Origin: Odobenus rosmarus divergens
Lineage: Eukaryota; Chordata; Mammalia; Carnivora; Odobenidae
NCBI RefSeq assembly: GCF_000321225.1
Contig: NW_004451897.1
Location: 129,535-193,534 of the forward strand
DNA length: 64,000 nucleotides
Direction: 5' to 3'
Part shown: piece by piece, positions 9,608 through 24,600 of the stretch
Numbering within the stretch: the stretch's first letter is position 1
Layout of the letters: every line of letters starts with the position of its first letter
Position numbers and translations under genes: made by a program
The notes under the pieces: generated by a model
The model's database searches: none
What the model was told of the DNA's origin: nothing
What the model saw: the letters and a program-made list of their open reading frames with translations, nothing else

Positions 9608-12600
9608 GTAAGTCCTCTCCCATCCATGGGTTTTCCTGGAAGGGAGAAAAGAAGAGATTTTTCCAGGTGTGTCTGCGTGGGTACTTTTTCAGGAAGGGAT
9701 TTGATTCCCCTTCTTTTCTCTTACCTTTTGTCTATAGTGTTTCCTTCTTGATTAATCATAAAAACCTCTAAGTCACTTGCTTGTACAAATAATTTGATCA
9801 TCAGTAGACGAGCCAATATGTAGCCAATAATACCATTTCCCTAGATTTTGATAAACAAGAGAAATAAAAGTTCTGCTTAGAAATGCACACAGTGTGCCTT
9901 AGAAATGTCTTATTTATAAGCATATCTTAGAAATGCTTCTGGGGGCTTATTTAACTCTGGGAAATAGAGTGTTTGTTTGTTTGTTTATGTATTTATTTAG
10001 AAAGCATCTTTCTTTTTTTATTTAAATTCAATTAGCCAACATATAGTACATCATTAGTTTCAGATGTAGAGTTCAGTTCATCAGTTGCACATTACACTCA
10101 GTGCTCATCACATCACCTGCCCTCCTTAATGCCCATCACCCAGTTACCCCACCCCCCCACCCACCTCCCCTCCAGGAACCCTCAGTTTATTTCCTATTGT
10201 TAAGAGTCTCTCATGGTTTGTCTCCCTTTCTGATTTCTTCCCATCCAGTTTTCCCTCCCTTCCCCTATGATCCTCCATGCTGTTTCTTAAATTCCACATA
10301 TGAGTGAAACCATATGATAACTGTCTTCCTCTGATTGACATATTTCACTTAGCATAATCCCCTCCAGTTCCATCCACGTCAATGTAAATGGTAAGATTTC
10401 ATCCTTTTTGATGGCTGAGTAATATTCTATTGTAGATATAGATCACATCTTCTTTACCCATTCATTTGTTGATAGACATTGAGGCTCTTTCCACAGTTTG
10501 GCTATAACTTTCTAACAATAAGGAAATCCTCAGGCTATTTCATGAGGAGTTAGTACTGCTCTCTGAATCCTAACAGAGAGGATGCCTGAAACTGGTGTAA
10601 TTTTTCCAAATATTTTACTGAGGAGGTGACTTCAGGGTGTGGTGGCACTTCCCTTGGAACTAAAAGCCATTCATGGAGAGGTTAAACTTCCCTTTTGTGC
10701 TGTTATAGGCACTGAGACTTCTTTGAAAATTATATTCAAAGCTCCATAGCGAGCCACAAGGTAGACAAAAAATTTTTCAATCATAAATGTACCTAAAGGA
10801 GGGCTATACACACAGTTTTCATCCCTGGTACAAGAGGAAAATCACCACTTATGGTGCAGTGCTATAGAGTTGTGGCCTGGGGAAAAACCCGGAATGCTTG
10901 AGGAGAAGCTCTGTCCTGAGAAGAGCTGCCAACCCCAAGACCACCATGGTGCAGACTCCTAACAGGCTGATAAAGCCACTGGATTACTCTCAGCTCTAGG
11001 CAGGCCCTTGCCTGAAGAGCAGATGAGACATAGAACTCACCCCAGCTTCTCCACTCTAGATCAGCAAACTTCAAACTTTTAGAGAAGTGGGCTGAGCCGT
11101 AACTCCAAAAGCATATATTGGATGTGGAAAATGTGTGTGCTGGGGGGTGGAGATAAAAGTAGGGTGCTGGAGCTACAGAAGGAAAAAAAGGTAAGGGTGA
11201 ATAGTTTGCAGTCTCTGTCCTCAAGAAGCTTGCAAGTTTATAGTTAAATCTGTCTGGTGCAAGGTAAATTGGTAATACAGGGAATATAAAAGGTAGTGAA
11301 AGATGAGAGTGAGGAATGTGAACTTGAAGGACCCATGTAAGTGTGATGAGGAAAGAGACAGTGGACTTTCTGCAAATCTAAAGGCAGTTGGCACACGGAA
11401 GAGGAAGGCATTCACGTGGAGGGAGGTGTGACATAAGCATAGCGGGATGCCCCAGGGATCTGGAAGAGTCCAAAGAGGCTGGGGCACTTGTGATCTCATG
11501 GACCCACTTCTTTCCTCACAGGCTATCCAGATCCTGCTGGCACTGATCACTGGGGGCGTCGGAACTATATTTGCATTTAATTACATCAATTTCTCCCAGA
11601 AATTTCCCCTCGTTTTCCTCACAGGATATCCATTCTGGGGAGCACTTATTGTGAGTACTGTCAGTTAGGAGCTTTTGACAAATTACAGTCAACTGGTTTG
11701 AACTGCCTCAGGTTCTGGAATAATGAATCCCATGAATATGGTCCCCAAGGAGACCAGATAACCAGTCCCTTCTGTGACAAGAGAAGTGACTCCATTTGGT
11801 CATTGTATTACCATCATCGCAGTAATAATGCTCTTAGGTGTGCAGTGTTTAAAAGTTTCCAAAGCCCTGTGTGTAGAACAAGTCATTTGCTCCTTACTAC
11901 CAGTGGGAGATCAGATGGGCAAATACCCTACCTTCTCCTTTGCAAATACAGAAATGGAGTTTGAGAGTAGATAATTTTTGAGTGTAGTTGACTCACAATG
12001 TTACATTAGTTTCAGTGTACAATATAGTGATTTGACAAGTTTATACATTATGCTAGTTCACCACAATTGTAGCTACCATCTGTCACCATACATCTCTACT
12101 ACAGTATTGCTGACGGTATGCATTATGCTATGCCATTTATTCCCATGACTTACTTATTCCATAACTGGAAGCCTGTTTGTCCCTCTTCCCTTCACCCATT
12201 TTCTCCATCCCCCTCCCCCTCCCCTCTGGCAACTGTTAGTTTGTTCTCTGTATTTATAGGTCTGAATCTGCTTTTTGTTTGTTCATTCATTCTTTTTAGA
12301 TTCACATATGAGTGAAATCACATGGTATCTGTCTTTTTCAGTTTGACTTATTTCACTGAGCTTAATACCTTCTAGGTCCATCCATGTTGTCTCAAATGGC
12401 ACAATCTCATCCTTTTTTATACCTGTGTAATATTCTACTGTATATATCACATCTTCCTTATCTATTTGTCTATCAAGGGACACTTAGGTTGCTTCCATAT
12501 CTTGGTTATTGTAAATAATACTGCAATAAACATAGGGGTGCATGTATCTTTTTGAATTAGTGGGGTTTTTTGTTTTCTTTGGATAAATAATCAGTAGCAG

Positions 12601-15600
12601 AATTACTAGTTCATATGGCATTTCTATTTTCAATTTTTTGAAGAACCTCCATACTATTTTCCACAGTGGTTATACTAATTTACATTCCCATCAACATTGC
12701 GTGAGAGTTCCTTTTTCTCCACATCATCATCAACACTTGTTATTTCTTGTCTTTTTGATTTTAGTCATTTTAACAGGTGTAAGGTGATATCTCAATTATG
12801 GTTTTGATTTGCATTGATTAATAACATTGAGCATCTTTTCATGTGTTTGTTGGCCAGGTGTATGTCTTCTTTGGGAAAAATGTCTATTCAGGTCCTCTGC
12901 GCAGTTTTTAATCAGACTGTTTGCTTTTTTTGATGTTGAGTTGTGTAAGTTCTTTATATATTTTGGATAGTAACCTGTTACTGGATATATCATTTGCAAA
13001 AATCTTCTCCTATCCAGTAGGTTATCTTTTCAAATTTTATTGGTTGTTTCCTTCACTGTGCAAAAGCTTTTATTTTGAGGTAGTCCCAATAATTTTATTT
13101 TTGCTTTTGTGAAACCTCTGCCTTAGGAGACATTTCCGGAAAAATGTTTCTATGGCCAATGTCAGAGGAATTACTGCCTATGTTCCCTTCTAGGATTTTT
13201 ATAGTTTCAGGTTTAGGTGTTTAATCCATTTTGAGTTTATTTTTGTGTACGGTGTTAGAGAAAGTGGTCCAGTTTCATGTAGCTGTCTAGTTTGTTTGTT
13301 TTTTTTTACATGTAGCTGTCTGGTTTTCCCAGCATCATTCATTGAAGAAACTGTCTTTTCCCCATTGTTTATTCTTACTTTCTTTGTCACAGTTAATTGA
13401 ACATATAATCATGGGTTTCTTTCTGGGCTCTTTATTCTGTTCTATTAATCTATATAACTATTTTTGTGCCAGTACCATACTGTTTTGATTACCGCAAGTT
13501 TGTAATATATCTTGAAATCTGGAACTGTGATACCTCCAGTTTGTTTTTCTTTCTCAAGATTGTTTTGGCTATTCAGGGAATTTTGTGGTTCCATACAAAT
13601 TTAGTACTTTTGTATTATTTGTTCTAGTTCTGTGAAAAATGCTGTTGGTATTTTGATGGGGATTACATTGAGCCAAGACATGGGAGCAACCTAAGCGTCC
13701 ATAGATAGGTAGGTAGACTCTTTACGTTCCAGATAAAGAAGTGGCTGAGATAACTATACTAGATTCAAGCCCCCATATCAGCCTTTAGAGAGTTCTGCCA
13801 TGAGAAAGTCTCCTTCCATCAGCTACAGCAGACACAGCTCACCTGTCCCTTCCCTCCAGCAGGCCCAGAGCCCAGAATTATCTTTCTATTTAGAGCCCAG
13901 CTGGGAAAAACATCTGGGTGGTATGTTTGGGACCTTAAGGAGGGGCATGCCTCTTCCAGATGACCCTGGCAAAAGGGGTGTTGTTCAGTGCTAAGTATGC
14001 CCAACACAATATTTCATCTTACATCAGTGCCTACTCTTCCTTCTTGATGCTTAGATGGAAAGACTATATGGTCAAGGAGATTCACAGACATATCGACTAC
14101 AATATAATCTCCAAAGGAAATTATAATATTGCAATATAATTTACTTTGGAGATTATATTACAAGAGAATCAAACACATCTCCTGTTAACTTTTATTTCTT
14201 TTCTTCTTAACAGTATGTTATTACAGGATACCTCACAGGAATCAATGACAAGGAAAAACGTCTGGTAAGTTACTTTTGTGACTTCTATGTAATTTATGAC
14301 CTTCTACTTGTTTTACATCATCTTGTATGTAAAGCCTTTAGTAATAAAGGATCTCCCAGGGCGCCTGGGTGGCTCAGTCGTTAAGCGCCTGCCTTCGGCT
14401 CAGGTCATGATCCCAGGGTCCTGGGATCAAGCCCCACATTGGGCTCCCTGCTCAGTGGAGCCCGCGTCTCCCTCTCCTACTCCCCTGCTTGTGTTCCCTC
14501 TCTCGCTATGTCTCTCCCTGTAAAATAAATAAATAAAATCTTTAAAAAAATAAAATAAAATAAAGGATCTCCCAAGAAAATCTTTAGACATCAAATTTGC
14601 AGTTTAAAGCATTCCTATTTGCCAATGTCACCATTAGCCTTCACCCTTCTACTAGTTTCCATTTCCCTGGTCAAGTAATCTGAAAGAGTTACTTGTTGGA
14701 AACCATTCTACATTCCTCTAACTCAGTGGTTCTTAACTGGGAATAATTTTGCCTCCTCCCCCAAAAATATCTGACAGTATCTGAAGACATTTTTAGTTGT
14801 CACAACTGGGTTGCAGGGTACTATTGTTACCTACAGGTAGAAGTCAGGAATGTGTCTAAACATCCTAAAATGCACAGAAAAGTCTACCATAACAAAAAAT
14901 AAATGATCTAGCCCAAAATATCTGTAGTGCAAAGTTTGAGAAACCCTACTCTAACCAAAACCAAATCCCAGGATCACTGTAATCTCCCTGCCCCTAACCC
15001 CTGCCAACAGAAGCTTTTCTTTGGAACCTGCTCAAAGTCTAAAGGAAAACGTCTGATATTGATGCCAGATCATTCTGGGATGGGATCAAGGCTATCACTC
15101 ATTGCTGTGTCAACTTGAAGGGAAAAGTACCTACTTCAAAGGGTTATTCTGAGAATTTAATAAGATACTATGTATAGGGGTACCTGGGTGGCTCAGTTGG
15201 TTGGCTCAGGTCATGATCTCAGGGTCCTGTGATCAAACCCCACATTGGGCTCCCTGCTCAGTGGGGAGTCTGCTTATCCCTCTCCCTCTGCCTCTCACCC
15301 CTGCTTGTGCTCTCTCTTGCTCTGTTCTCTCTCTCAAATAAATAAATAAAATCTTTTAAAAAAGATATTATGTATAAAAGATACTTAAAAGTTTGTACTC
15401 CCTTCTAACAACTCATTTTTTTTTTTAAGGCTCTGGAGATAAAAGGGTTTTCTTAAAGCCATTTTAACTGTGTTTTTATGGTCCTTTGCCATTTTCCTCT
15501 AGGGATAGCTACAGACCATAGGAAAGCTCTGAGGGGATGAAAGCCACCATCTTTCTCTACCTGTAGAAATAAATACAGACAGTGCAGATAAAGCCTAAAT

Positions 15601-18600
15601 GCTGTTCTTCTCTCCATATCGATTCCCTTCAGAGCTGAGGAATAAACTAAGGATAGGCAGACTGACCCCTGACTCACTGAGCTCTACACAGACAAAGGCA
15701 GGCAAGACACCACAGAGGCAGGACACTGAATTGGGCATCGGAAGATCTGGCTTTCCATCCCAGCTCTTCCACCAACTGCAGGATTACTCACAATCACTTA
15801 GTCCCTGAACCTTATTCAGCTGTAATGTGGGGATAACAACTGATCTGCCTACATCACAAAACCATAACGAGGATCAGATAAGACAAAGGCTGGGTATATT
15901 CTTTGTAAACCATGAAGCCCAATACATATGGGGGATTGCTTACTTAGAAATCTTAGTCCATTAAATGTCCTACAGGAGCCAGAACAGAGCCCAGAAAGAG
16001 CAAAGGACTGAGGATAGAGATAGAATATCTGTATGTCCCTGTGCATTTTCTGCCAAAATACCTGTCTGTAGTAAAGACCTGTGCTTGGGGAGAGCATTTG
16101 TCATAGGTATACTTCCAAGTCCTGCCACACTAAGCCACAGCTGCTTCTGGATAGGACAGGCTGTGTAAATGCACCACTGCTTTACGCATCACAACAGGCA
16201 TACACAATCAAGATATAGTAAGCATCTACTGAATTGAGATATGAGGCTTTTCTTTGTTTTTCATCTAAAAAAGCAATAGCAGTGCTGGGAGTAGGTATGA
16301 ATAAGACAGTTCCCCCTTCCTGGCGTTTTCCTTTCCTTAAAGCGTGAGTGAAGGGAATTTGGTGGGGCAATCTGGACTTTTTATAACTTCCATGTTGAGA
16401 CACTGAAGTCAAGAATGGAAATCATTAGACCCCAGCCTAAATTTGTTGCCATCAGTAAATATTTTAGTGATTTGGTTGGTTACTGTTTGAATCCCTGGGG
16501 GAATGAATGTAAGCCTCACAAAGGGAGGACCTTATCTACTGTGTCGATCATTGTGTCTCATGGGCCTAATGCAGTGCTTGGACACATAGTTGGGGCACAC
16601 TAAACACTTGTTAAAATAAATGAATAATTGGATACTGCCCTAAAATGACGTTATTCTCATTTTTGGAGGTAAAAATTGAGAGTTCCAAGAGATTGAGTTA
16701 CCTTGCACAAGGTCCTAGTTCAATAGGACTCAAAATCAGGTCTAATTACAAGGCGAAGATATTTCCTAACACACCGTTTTGCTTGTAGATTACGAAAGAC
16801 CATGCATTAGGAGAAAATGAATGTTTTCTTTAGCATTAACCATAGAGCACTCCTTTTCTCTACCTGTTCTCTTTCTTGGCTTCCTGGCTCATTCTAAAAT
16901 TTAGTTTGTCTTTTGACTTGAATGAATCAGGATTTAACTTATCATGCCTTTCAGACATACTGATCTGACAGAGCAATTCATCCCTGAGGGGTATCTGGAA
17001 AGACAAAGGCACTAAGAATGTCTTACAAGGTATTTTTGGTTCGGTTTGGTTTTTATTTATTTTAATATTATTTTAAAAACTATTTTTCAGAGACGAGGTG
17101 TCACGGCCATGAACGTTATCAGTTCCTTGGTTGCAGTGGCTGGGATTACTCTAACCATTATCAGCTACAGATACCAGCACAAGTACTGCCAGATGCCTTC
17201 CCTCGAAGGAATATGTGTTATAGGTAGAATTCTTTTCAATGTAAGTGGTCCTACTCTGTATGGTAAATCTACAATCTTACTTGGACTATGTTAATGATGC
17301 ATCAATTCATTAATTTTGATTCCAATAATGGAAGTTGAGTTAGCATTTGAGCTGACTGTTGAGAAGTATATTGTGATTCAGGATCTGAATCCTGGTTTTG
17401 TAAGTTCTCTGAGCCCCAGTTTTCTGTGTGTGGAAAATGAAGATGATAAGAATACATCCTGCATTGGGTTGTCATGAGCATTACTTAAATTAGAACACTG
17501 CCCGGCACAGTGTAAACAGTCAATAGGTTTTGGCTGTTACTATTAGTACTGACAAGGATTGGATTAAATTTTACCTTTAAAGAATTAGTGAGGAACAAAA
17601 TGACCTAAATCGGGGAACCTGGGTGGCTCAGTTGGTTAAACGGCGGCCTTTGGCTCAGGTCATGATCTCCGTGTACTGGGATCAAGCCTGGCATTGCATC
17701 AGTCTCTCTGCTCAGTGGGGAATCAGCTTCTCCTTCTCCCTCTGCCCCTCCCCCAGCCTGTGCGATTTCTCTCGCCATCTCTCTCTCAAATAAATAAATG
17801 AATAAAATCTTTAAAAAAATAAAGTTTACCCAATTAATACTAAAAAAAATATAGTGGGAGGAGATGTTTGAGCCACTTAATAAAGTATTTTAACAATTTT
17901 AGAACATAAGTCATTATACACAAATGTAGCAATTTTATTCATTACAGCAGATGAGATGTATCATTGCCAGGAAATACAACTGTAGGTGTAATTTTCAGCA
18001 TATATCTAATAAGCATTCAATGACATCATTTTTATGCATGTCAATGTCTCCAAAAAGCCTCGCCCTTTACTTCCCCAAGTAAATCCTGGACTTTCATTTT
18101 ATTTCTGTCAGCCACATCTTGAAGGCTTTGGTCCTAGAACGTTAATGAGGTTTGACCTGTTTGGATGGAAGTGAAAAAGAATCATGGAAAATTGTCTCCC
18201 CCAATAAAGAAGTAAAGAGAAAAGAGCTATCAGTTCCTGGATATGAGATTTTATTTAATCCTCACAATCACCCATAAAAGCAAGCCTAAGAATACTCTCA
18301 TATGTTCTGAGATAAACTCCAGAATTAGACTAAAAAAAAAGTTACTAAGGAAAGCCAGAAAACTGTATGAGGAATACAACCCTGTTCTAACTGGGCCAAG
18401 ACATACAACATTATAATCCATTACTCTTTTTTCTAGTGGATTGGAGACCACTACTGTACATTATGTTAGCATGTATCAGGAAGAAACTGTATACTGAAAG
18501 ATTTTTGACTGTGCATGGATGGCAACTGCAGGATTAGTTTCTATATACAGAATCAGGGAGAATCTGTTCCAAGATCTCACGTGTCTGACTCTACAATTCC

Positions 18601-21600
18601 TTGGTGTAATTTAAATGTCACAAATAAGTTTAAAAAAAAAAAAGCAGAACAGTGGGCTCTAGACATCTCCTGAATGGACCTCTGTCTCAAAAATCAATCC
18701 ACTATCTGCACTATGGCCAGAGCCATCATTTAAAAATGCAAATCTGAGCACATTACACAATGGCTTCTTGTGGAACACAGAATTAAGACACAAATCTTAA
18801 AAGGCTTACAAGACTCTATAACACCTACCTTGCCTACCTTTCCAACATTGTTCCAGGTCTTTATCCTTCTTACTCCACACATCTGGGACTGCCTCAAATT
18901 CCTTAATGTGTTAAATACCCACTGCCCCAGGACCATAAGACCAGCTTTCTCTTGCTTCCAATGTTTCCCAGCCTGGTGCCTACCCTTTTCCACCTCCCCA
19001 GTAAAAACTCCTCCTCGTTCTTGAACCTCAGTTTAAACTTCACTTCATTGAGGAGTCCTTCCTGATTGCACCTCTACCCTTCTCAGTGCTGGCCTGTTTG
19101 GATCTCCCATTACAGTAGTACATAGCTCCCAATACTTTTTCATGGCACTTATTCTAATTTAGTTAAGTAAACAATTGTCTAATTATGTCTAATGCCACTG
19201 TTTGCCTCCCTTATTATGATATAAGTTCCACAATGACCAGGAGCAGGTCTATCTTGTCCAACAGCAAATTTACGGTAGACACCTCATACATTTCAGTTTT
19301 ACCAATAAATGGGGGAATACCCAAGCTTCTGAATTTGTTGCAGGGAAACCAAGGTTCGGACAGACTCAGTTGCTTGGCCAGGTTAAGTGTGGCCTGACCA
19401 CACCCAGCTCTTCCAGTCTCCCCAGCCCAAGCTTTCCGGACACCATGCTATTTCTTACTCTGCTTTTTTGATCTATTACCTTAAAGCAGTGTGCAAAACA
19501 GCAATCTGTGGGCTATATCCAGCCTGCAGATATGTTCTATTTCGTTCACACAAGTGAATGAATAGCTGGAAAATTTCACAAAAATATGCATATCCAGGAG
19601 CGCCTGGGTGGCTCAGTCATAAAGCGACTGCCTTCGGCTCAGGTCATGATCCTGGGAGTCCTGGGATAGAGCCCTGCATCAGGCTCCCTGATCAGTGGGA
19701 AGCCTGCTTCTCCCTCTCCCACTTCCCCTGGTTGTGTTCCCTCTCTCGCTGTCTCTCTGTCAAATAAATAAATAAAATCTTTTAAAAAATATGCATATCC
19801 AGCTTCCTTAGGAAAGAAAAAAAAAAACATCATGGGCCCATGTTCCCACATGGTAACTATTGTTCAGAACTGATTAACGGACACCTTCTAGGAATACCCT
19901 TATTGTCTACTGTCTCCCCTCCTAACTGTTCTACTCATTTGGGATGGTTGCCTAGCTCCTATAAGCATTGGAGTTTGTTTTCTCTGCTTATCAAAAAGAC
20001 GTAAGATGAAAATTGTTCAATCACTGATGGCTATGGAAGCATCTAAAATGTGGATTTTCCCCTAGTTGGTCATACAGTGTAAGTAGTTCTTGGCTTATAT
20101 CTTTAATATGATACAGCTTTCATTCCAAATGCCATATATTTATCCTCATCTGCAGGGAATTTTGTCAGTCTTACTGATCATCAGCATAGCAGAGCTCAGC
20201 ATTGCTGTGACTATCGCCTCCTTCAGAAGCAAGTGCTGGACAAACTCCGATGAGGTGCGTTCAGTGTTGTTTTAAGAATGGGTTCCCACTGGGACACTGC
20301 AGGATGACCTCTGGTCTATTAGTTGCCAGAGCAGTATTCTCAGATGCCGAACTAAAACTTCTAAGGTGAAGAGGGTCAAGGAGAGATAAGCTTAACATTG
20401 ATGGCTCACTCCACACTTTGAGATAACTATGCTTCTTTTTCCTGCCCTCGACGGTATCCAGTAGACTCTGTTCAGACATAGCTCCTTATCTCCCTGACAA
20501 AATATATGAAGAGAAGCAGACTTAATGGGAACCCATATTACTATGTCATGGGGAGCTTATACCTCGGCCATAAGGATGTGTGAGACAATCCCCTCACCAG
20601 AGGGGAAGCAGGGAAGAAAAATATTTAACAGCGATACTCATCAAAACTATCAACACTCCCTTATTTTACCTATGAAAGAACTAAAGCACAAAGAGTACCC
20701 TCTCCAGTGTCGTAGAACATCATGGTTCTGACTAAAATAATGAGGCTCCAGAACCTGCTCTCTAAATCCCAAAAAACAGTTCCATGCCCTGTGTTAGGTG
20801 GAGTTTTTTCTTTCTTACATCAATTTTATAGAAGTATAATTTACTAACAGTAAAATGCACCCATTTTAAGTGTACCTAATTCAAGGAGTTTAGACAAATT
20901 GTAAACCCCTGTTTAGCTACCATCATAATCAAGATATAGTGAATTCCTGGGGCGCCTGGATGGCTCAGTTGGTTAAGCGTCTGCCTTCAGCTTGGGTCAT
21001 GAACCCAGGGTCCTGGGATCTAGCCTGACATCGGGCTCTCTGCTCAGCAAGGAGCCTGCTTCTCCCTCTCCCTCTCTGTTGTTCCCCTTGCTTGTGCTCT
21101 CTCTCGCTCTCTCTCCTCAAATAAATAAATAAAATCTTTAAAAAAATATATGGTGAATTCCTATCATCCCAAAAGATTCTCTGGAACCTCTTCACAGTCA
21201 CTATCTCTGTCTTGATAGTTTTTACTTTTTCAAACTTCATATACATGGATCATAAATAGTACTTTTGTGTCTAGGCTTCTTCCACCAAGCAACATATTCA
21301 TGAACTTCATCCATGATGTTGCATGTATCAATACTATGTTCTTTTTATGTGAGGGTTTATGTGAGGGTACGCCACAATTTGTCTATCCATGTACTTCCTG
21401 ATGCGCATTTGGTTGCCATGAACATCTGAGTTCATGTCTTTGTGTTGACATATGGTTTCATTTCTCTTGGAGCATCGTATCTAGGATTCGGTTGCTAGGT
21501 CAGATGGCAAGTGGATGTTTAACTTTGTAAGAAAATGTCAAACAGTTCTCCAAAGTGGTATATCATTTTGCATTCTTATCAGCAATATATGAGAGGTATA

Positions 21601-24600
21601 TAACATTGATGGTTCACTCCACTCTTTGAGATAACTATACTTCTTTTTCCTGTCCTTTCTGCTATCCAGTCATCTCTGTTCAGACATAGCTCCTTCTCTC
21701 CCTGCCAGGTTGCTCTATATAATCACCAACACTTAGAATTGCCAGTTGTATTAATAATTTTGCTCTTCTAGTGGGGAAAAAGTGGAATTTCATTGTAGTT
21801 TTAATTTACATTTCCCTGATGACAAATGATGATGAGTTTTTTTTGTGTTTATTGTCCATTTATATATCTTTTTTTTTTTTTGGAGATGTGTCTGTTCAAA
21901 TTGTTAGCCAACTTTTATTGCATTATCTTATTGAGTTATAAAAACTTAAATGATTCTTAATACAAGTCCCTTTCTGAGATATGTGTATTGCTAATATTTT
22001 TCCCAGCTTTGGCTTGCCTTTTCATTTTCTTGTTTCTTTCAAATAACAAACTTGTTGAAGTCCAACTTATGGTATATTTTCTTTTATAGTTAGTCCTTTT
22101 CGTGTTCTAACAAAGTTTAGCCTATACCAAGATTGTAAAGATTTTCTTCTCTATTTTCTTGTAGAAGTCTTATAGTTTTAGCTTTTGTGTTTAGGTCTGT
22201 TAACAGATTTCAAGCTAACTTTTACTTATTATATAGCTGTGAGGTAAGACGTTCATACACCCCCCACCATGGAGATATTCAGCTATGCCAATGCTATTTG
22301 TTGAAGATCCATTGTTTTCCCCCACTACCTTGGCACCTTGGTTGAAAATCAATTGACCTCTTATTTATAGGTCTCTTTCGGACACTATTTTGTCCCATTG
22401 ATCTGTATGTCTATCCTTCCACATATTCCACACTGTCTTAATTTCTGCAGCTTTAGTATAGTAACCTTTTTTATTGTGGGAAAATATACATAACATACGA
22501 TTTATCATTTTAGCCATTTGTTAAGTATACAATCTAGTGGCATTAAATATATTCAGAATGATGTGTAACCATCACCATTATCTATGCCCAAAACTTTTTC
22601 ATCATCCCAATACAAACTCTGTACCATAAACGTAACTCCCCTTTCCTTCTCCTTCCAGTCCCTGGTAAAGTCTAGTCTATTTTATGTCTCTACGCCTACT
22701 TTCCATTATCTACTGATTATTCTAGATAATTCATAAAAGTGAAATCATATAATACTTATCCTTCTGTATCTGCTTTACTTGAGTAAACATAATGTTTTCC
22801 AGGTTCATTCATATTCACCTATAAAAATTTCATTCCTTTTATAGATGAACAGTAGTCCATTTTTGTGTATATTCCACATTTTGTCTAGCCATTCATCTGT
22901 TGATGGACACAGCTTTTTTGCACCATTTGGCTATTGTGAATAATGCTGCTAGGCACATTGGTATACAAATATCTGTTCTAGTCAATTCTTTTTGGATATA
23001 TATATATATATATATATCTAAGAGTGTGATTCCTTGGGTCATATGGTAATTCTGTATTTAACCTTTTGAGAAACTGTAAAAATGTTTTGACAATGGCTGC
23101 ATCATTTTACATTCCCATCAGCAGTGCACAAGGGTTCCAATTTCTCCACATCTTCGCCAACATTTGTTATTTCCTTTCCTTTCATTATAATAACCACCCT
23201 AATGGGTATGCAGTGGTAGATATCTCATTGTGATTTTGATTTGAATTTCCTAGAATTAGTGATGTTGAGTAGCTGTTCATGCACCTATTGATTATATATC
23301 TTCTTTGGAGAAATATCTATATAGTCCTTTGCCCATTTTTAATTGGGTTGTTTTTGTTGTTGTTGTTGAACTATAGGAGTTCTTTATACATTCTAGATAT
23401 TAGCCCTTAGTGTATATATGATTTGCAAATATTTTCTGTCATTTTGTAGGTGGTCTTTTCATGTTCTGGCAGTATTTTTCAATGCATGACAGTTCTTAAT
23501 TTTGATGAGGTTCAATTACTACTTGTTTCTTTTGTTGTCTGTGCTTTTAGTGTCATATCCATGAAATCACTGCCAAATCCAATGTCATGAAGAATTCCCT
23601 CAATATTTTCTATGAGTTTTATAGCTTTGGCTACTTTTAGCATAAGACCTTTGATCCATTTTGAGTTCAATTTCATATATGGTGTAAGGCAGGGCTCCAA
23701 ATTCATTTTTTGCATGTGGATATCCAGTTTTCTAGCACTATTTGTTGAGACTATCATTTCCCCCACTGAATGGTCTTGGCAGTCTTGTCAAAAATCAATC
23801 TATGATGGGGCATCTGGGTGGCTCAGTCGGTTGAGCGGCTACCTTCAGCTTGGGTCATGATCCCAGAGTCCTGGGATTGAGCCCCGCGTCGGGCTCCCTG
23901 TTCCTCGGAGAGCCTGCTTCTCCCTCTCCCTCTGCCTGCTGCTCTGCCTACTTGTGCTCTCTAGCTCTCTGTCAAATAAATAAATAAAGTCTTAAAAAAA
24001 TCAATCTATGAGGGTGCTTAGGCGGCACAGCTGGTTGACCATCTGACTCTTGGTTTCAGTCAGGTCATGATCTCGGGGTCGTGGGACTAAGCCCTGTGTC
24101 AGGCTCCATGCTCAGGGCAGAGTCTGCTTGGGATTCTCTCTCCCTCTCCCTCTGCCCCTTCCCATGCACTCTCTCTCTCAAATAAACAAATCTTAAAAAA
24201 AAAATCAATCTACCATACATGTGAGGGTTTATTTCTTGACTGTATTCAACTCCATTAGTCTGTATGTCTGTCTTTATGCCAGTACCATACTGTCTTAATT
24301 ACTGTAGTTTTGTATTAAGTTTCAAAGTTGGGAAGTGTGATTCTTTCAACATATTCTTTTTCAAGATGTTTTTTGACCATTTCGGTCCCCTGGAATTCCA
24401 TATGAATTTGAGAAATGATTTTGCCCTTTTTGAGAAAAAGGCTGTTGGAATTTTGATAGGAATTGCATGTAAGCTGCAGATAGCTTTGGGTAGTATTGGC
24501 ATCTTAACAATGTCAACTGTTCCTATGATGAACACGGGATGCCTTTCCATTTATTTAGACCTACTTTAATTAACTTCAGCAATATTTTGCAGCTTTTAGC

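Larger units (their letters stand above)
20815..22470 (-). repeat. Older LINE-1, antisense, interrupted
   Basis: Antisense L1M-like 3' end and ORF2: TTTATAGAAGTATAATTTAC, ATTTGGTTGCCATGAACATC, CTTTAGTATAGTAAC. It is interrupted by a CanSINE (20949-21147) and by duplication copy B (21601-21770). The L1 text seems to resume near 25747, so the L1 at 22471-25076 probably inserted into it. Confidence 0.75.

Noticed and set aside
9470..9751. 93-codon single-exon gene
   Set aside because: Only the first 46 codons are coding; the donor GTAAGT at 9608 ends the exon.
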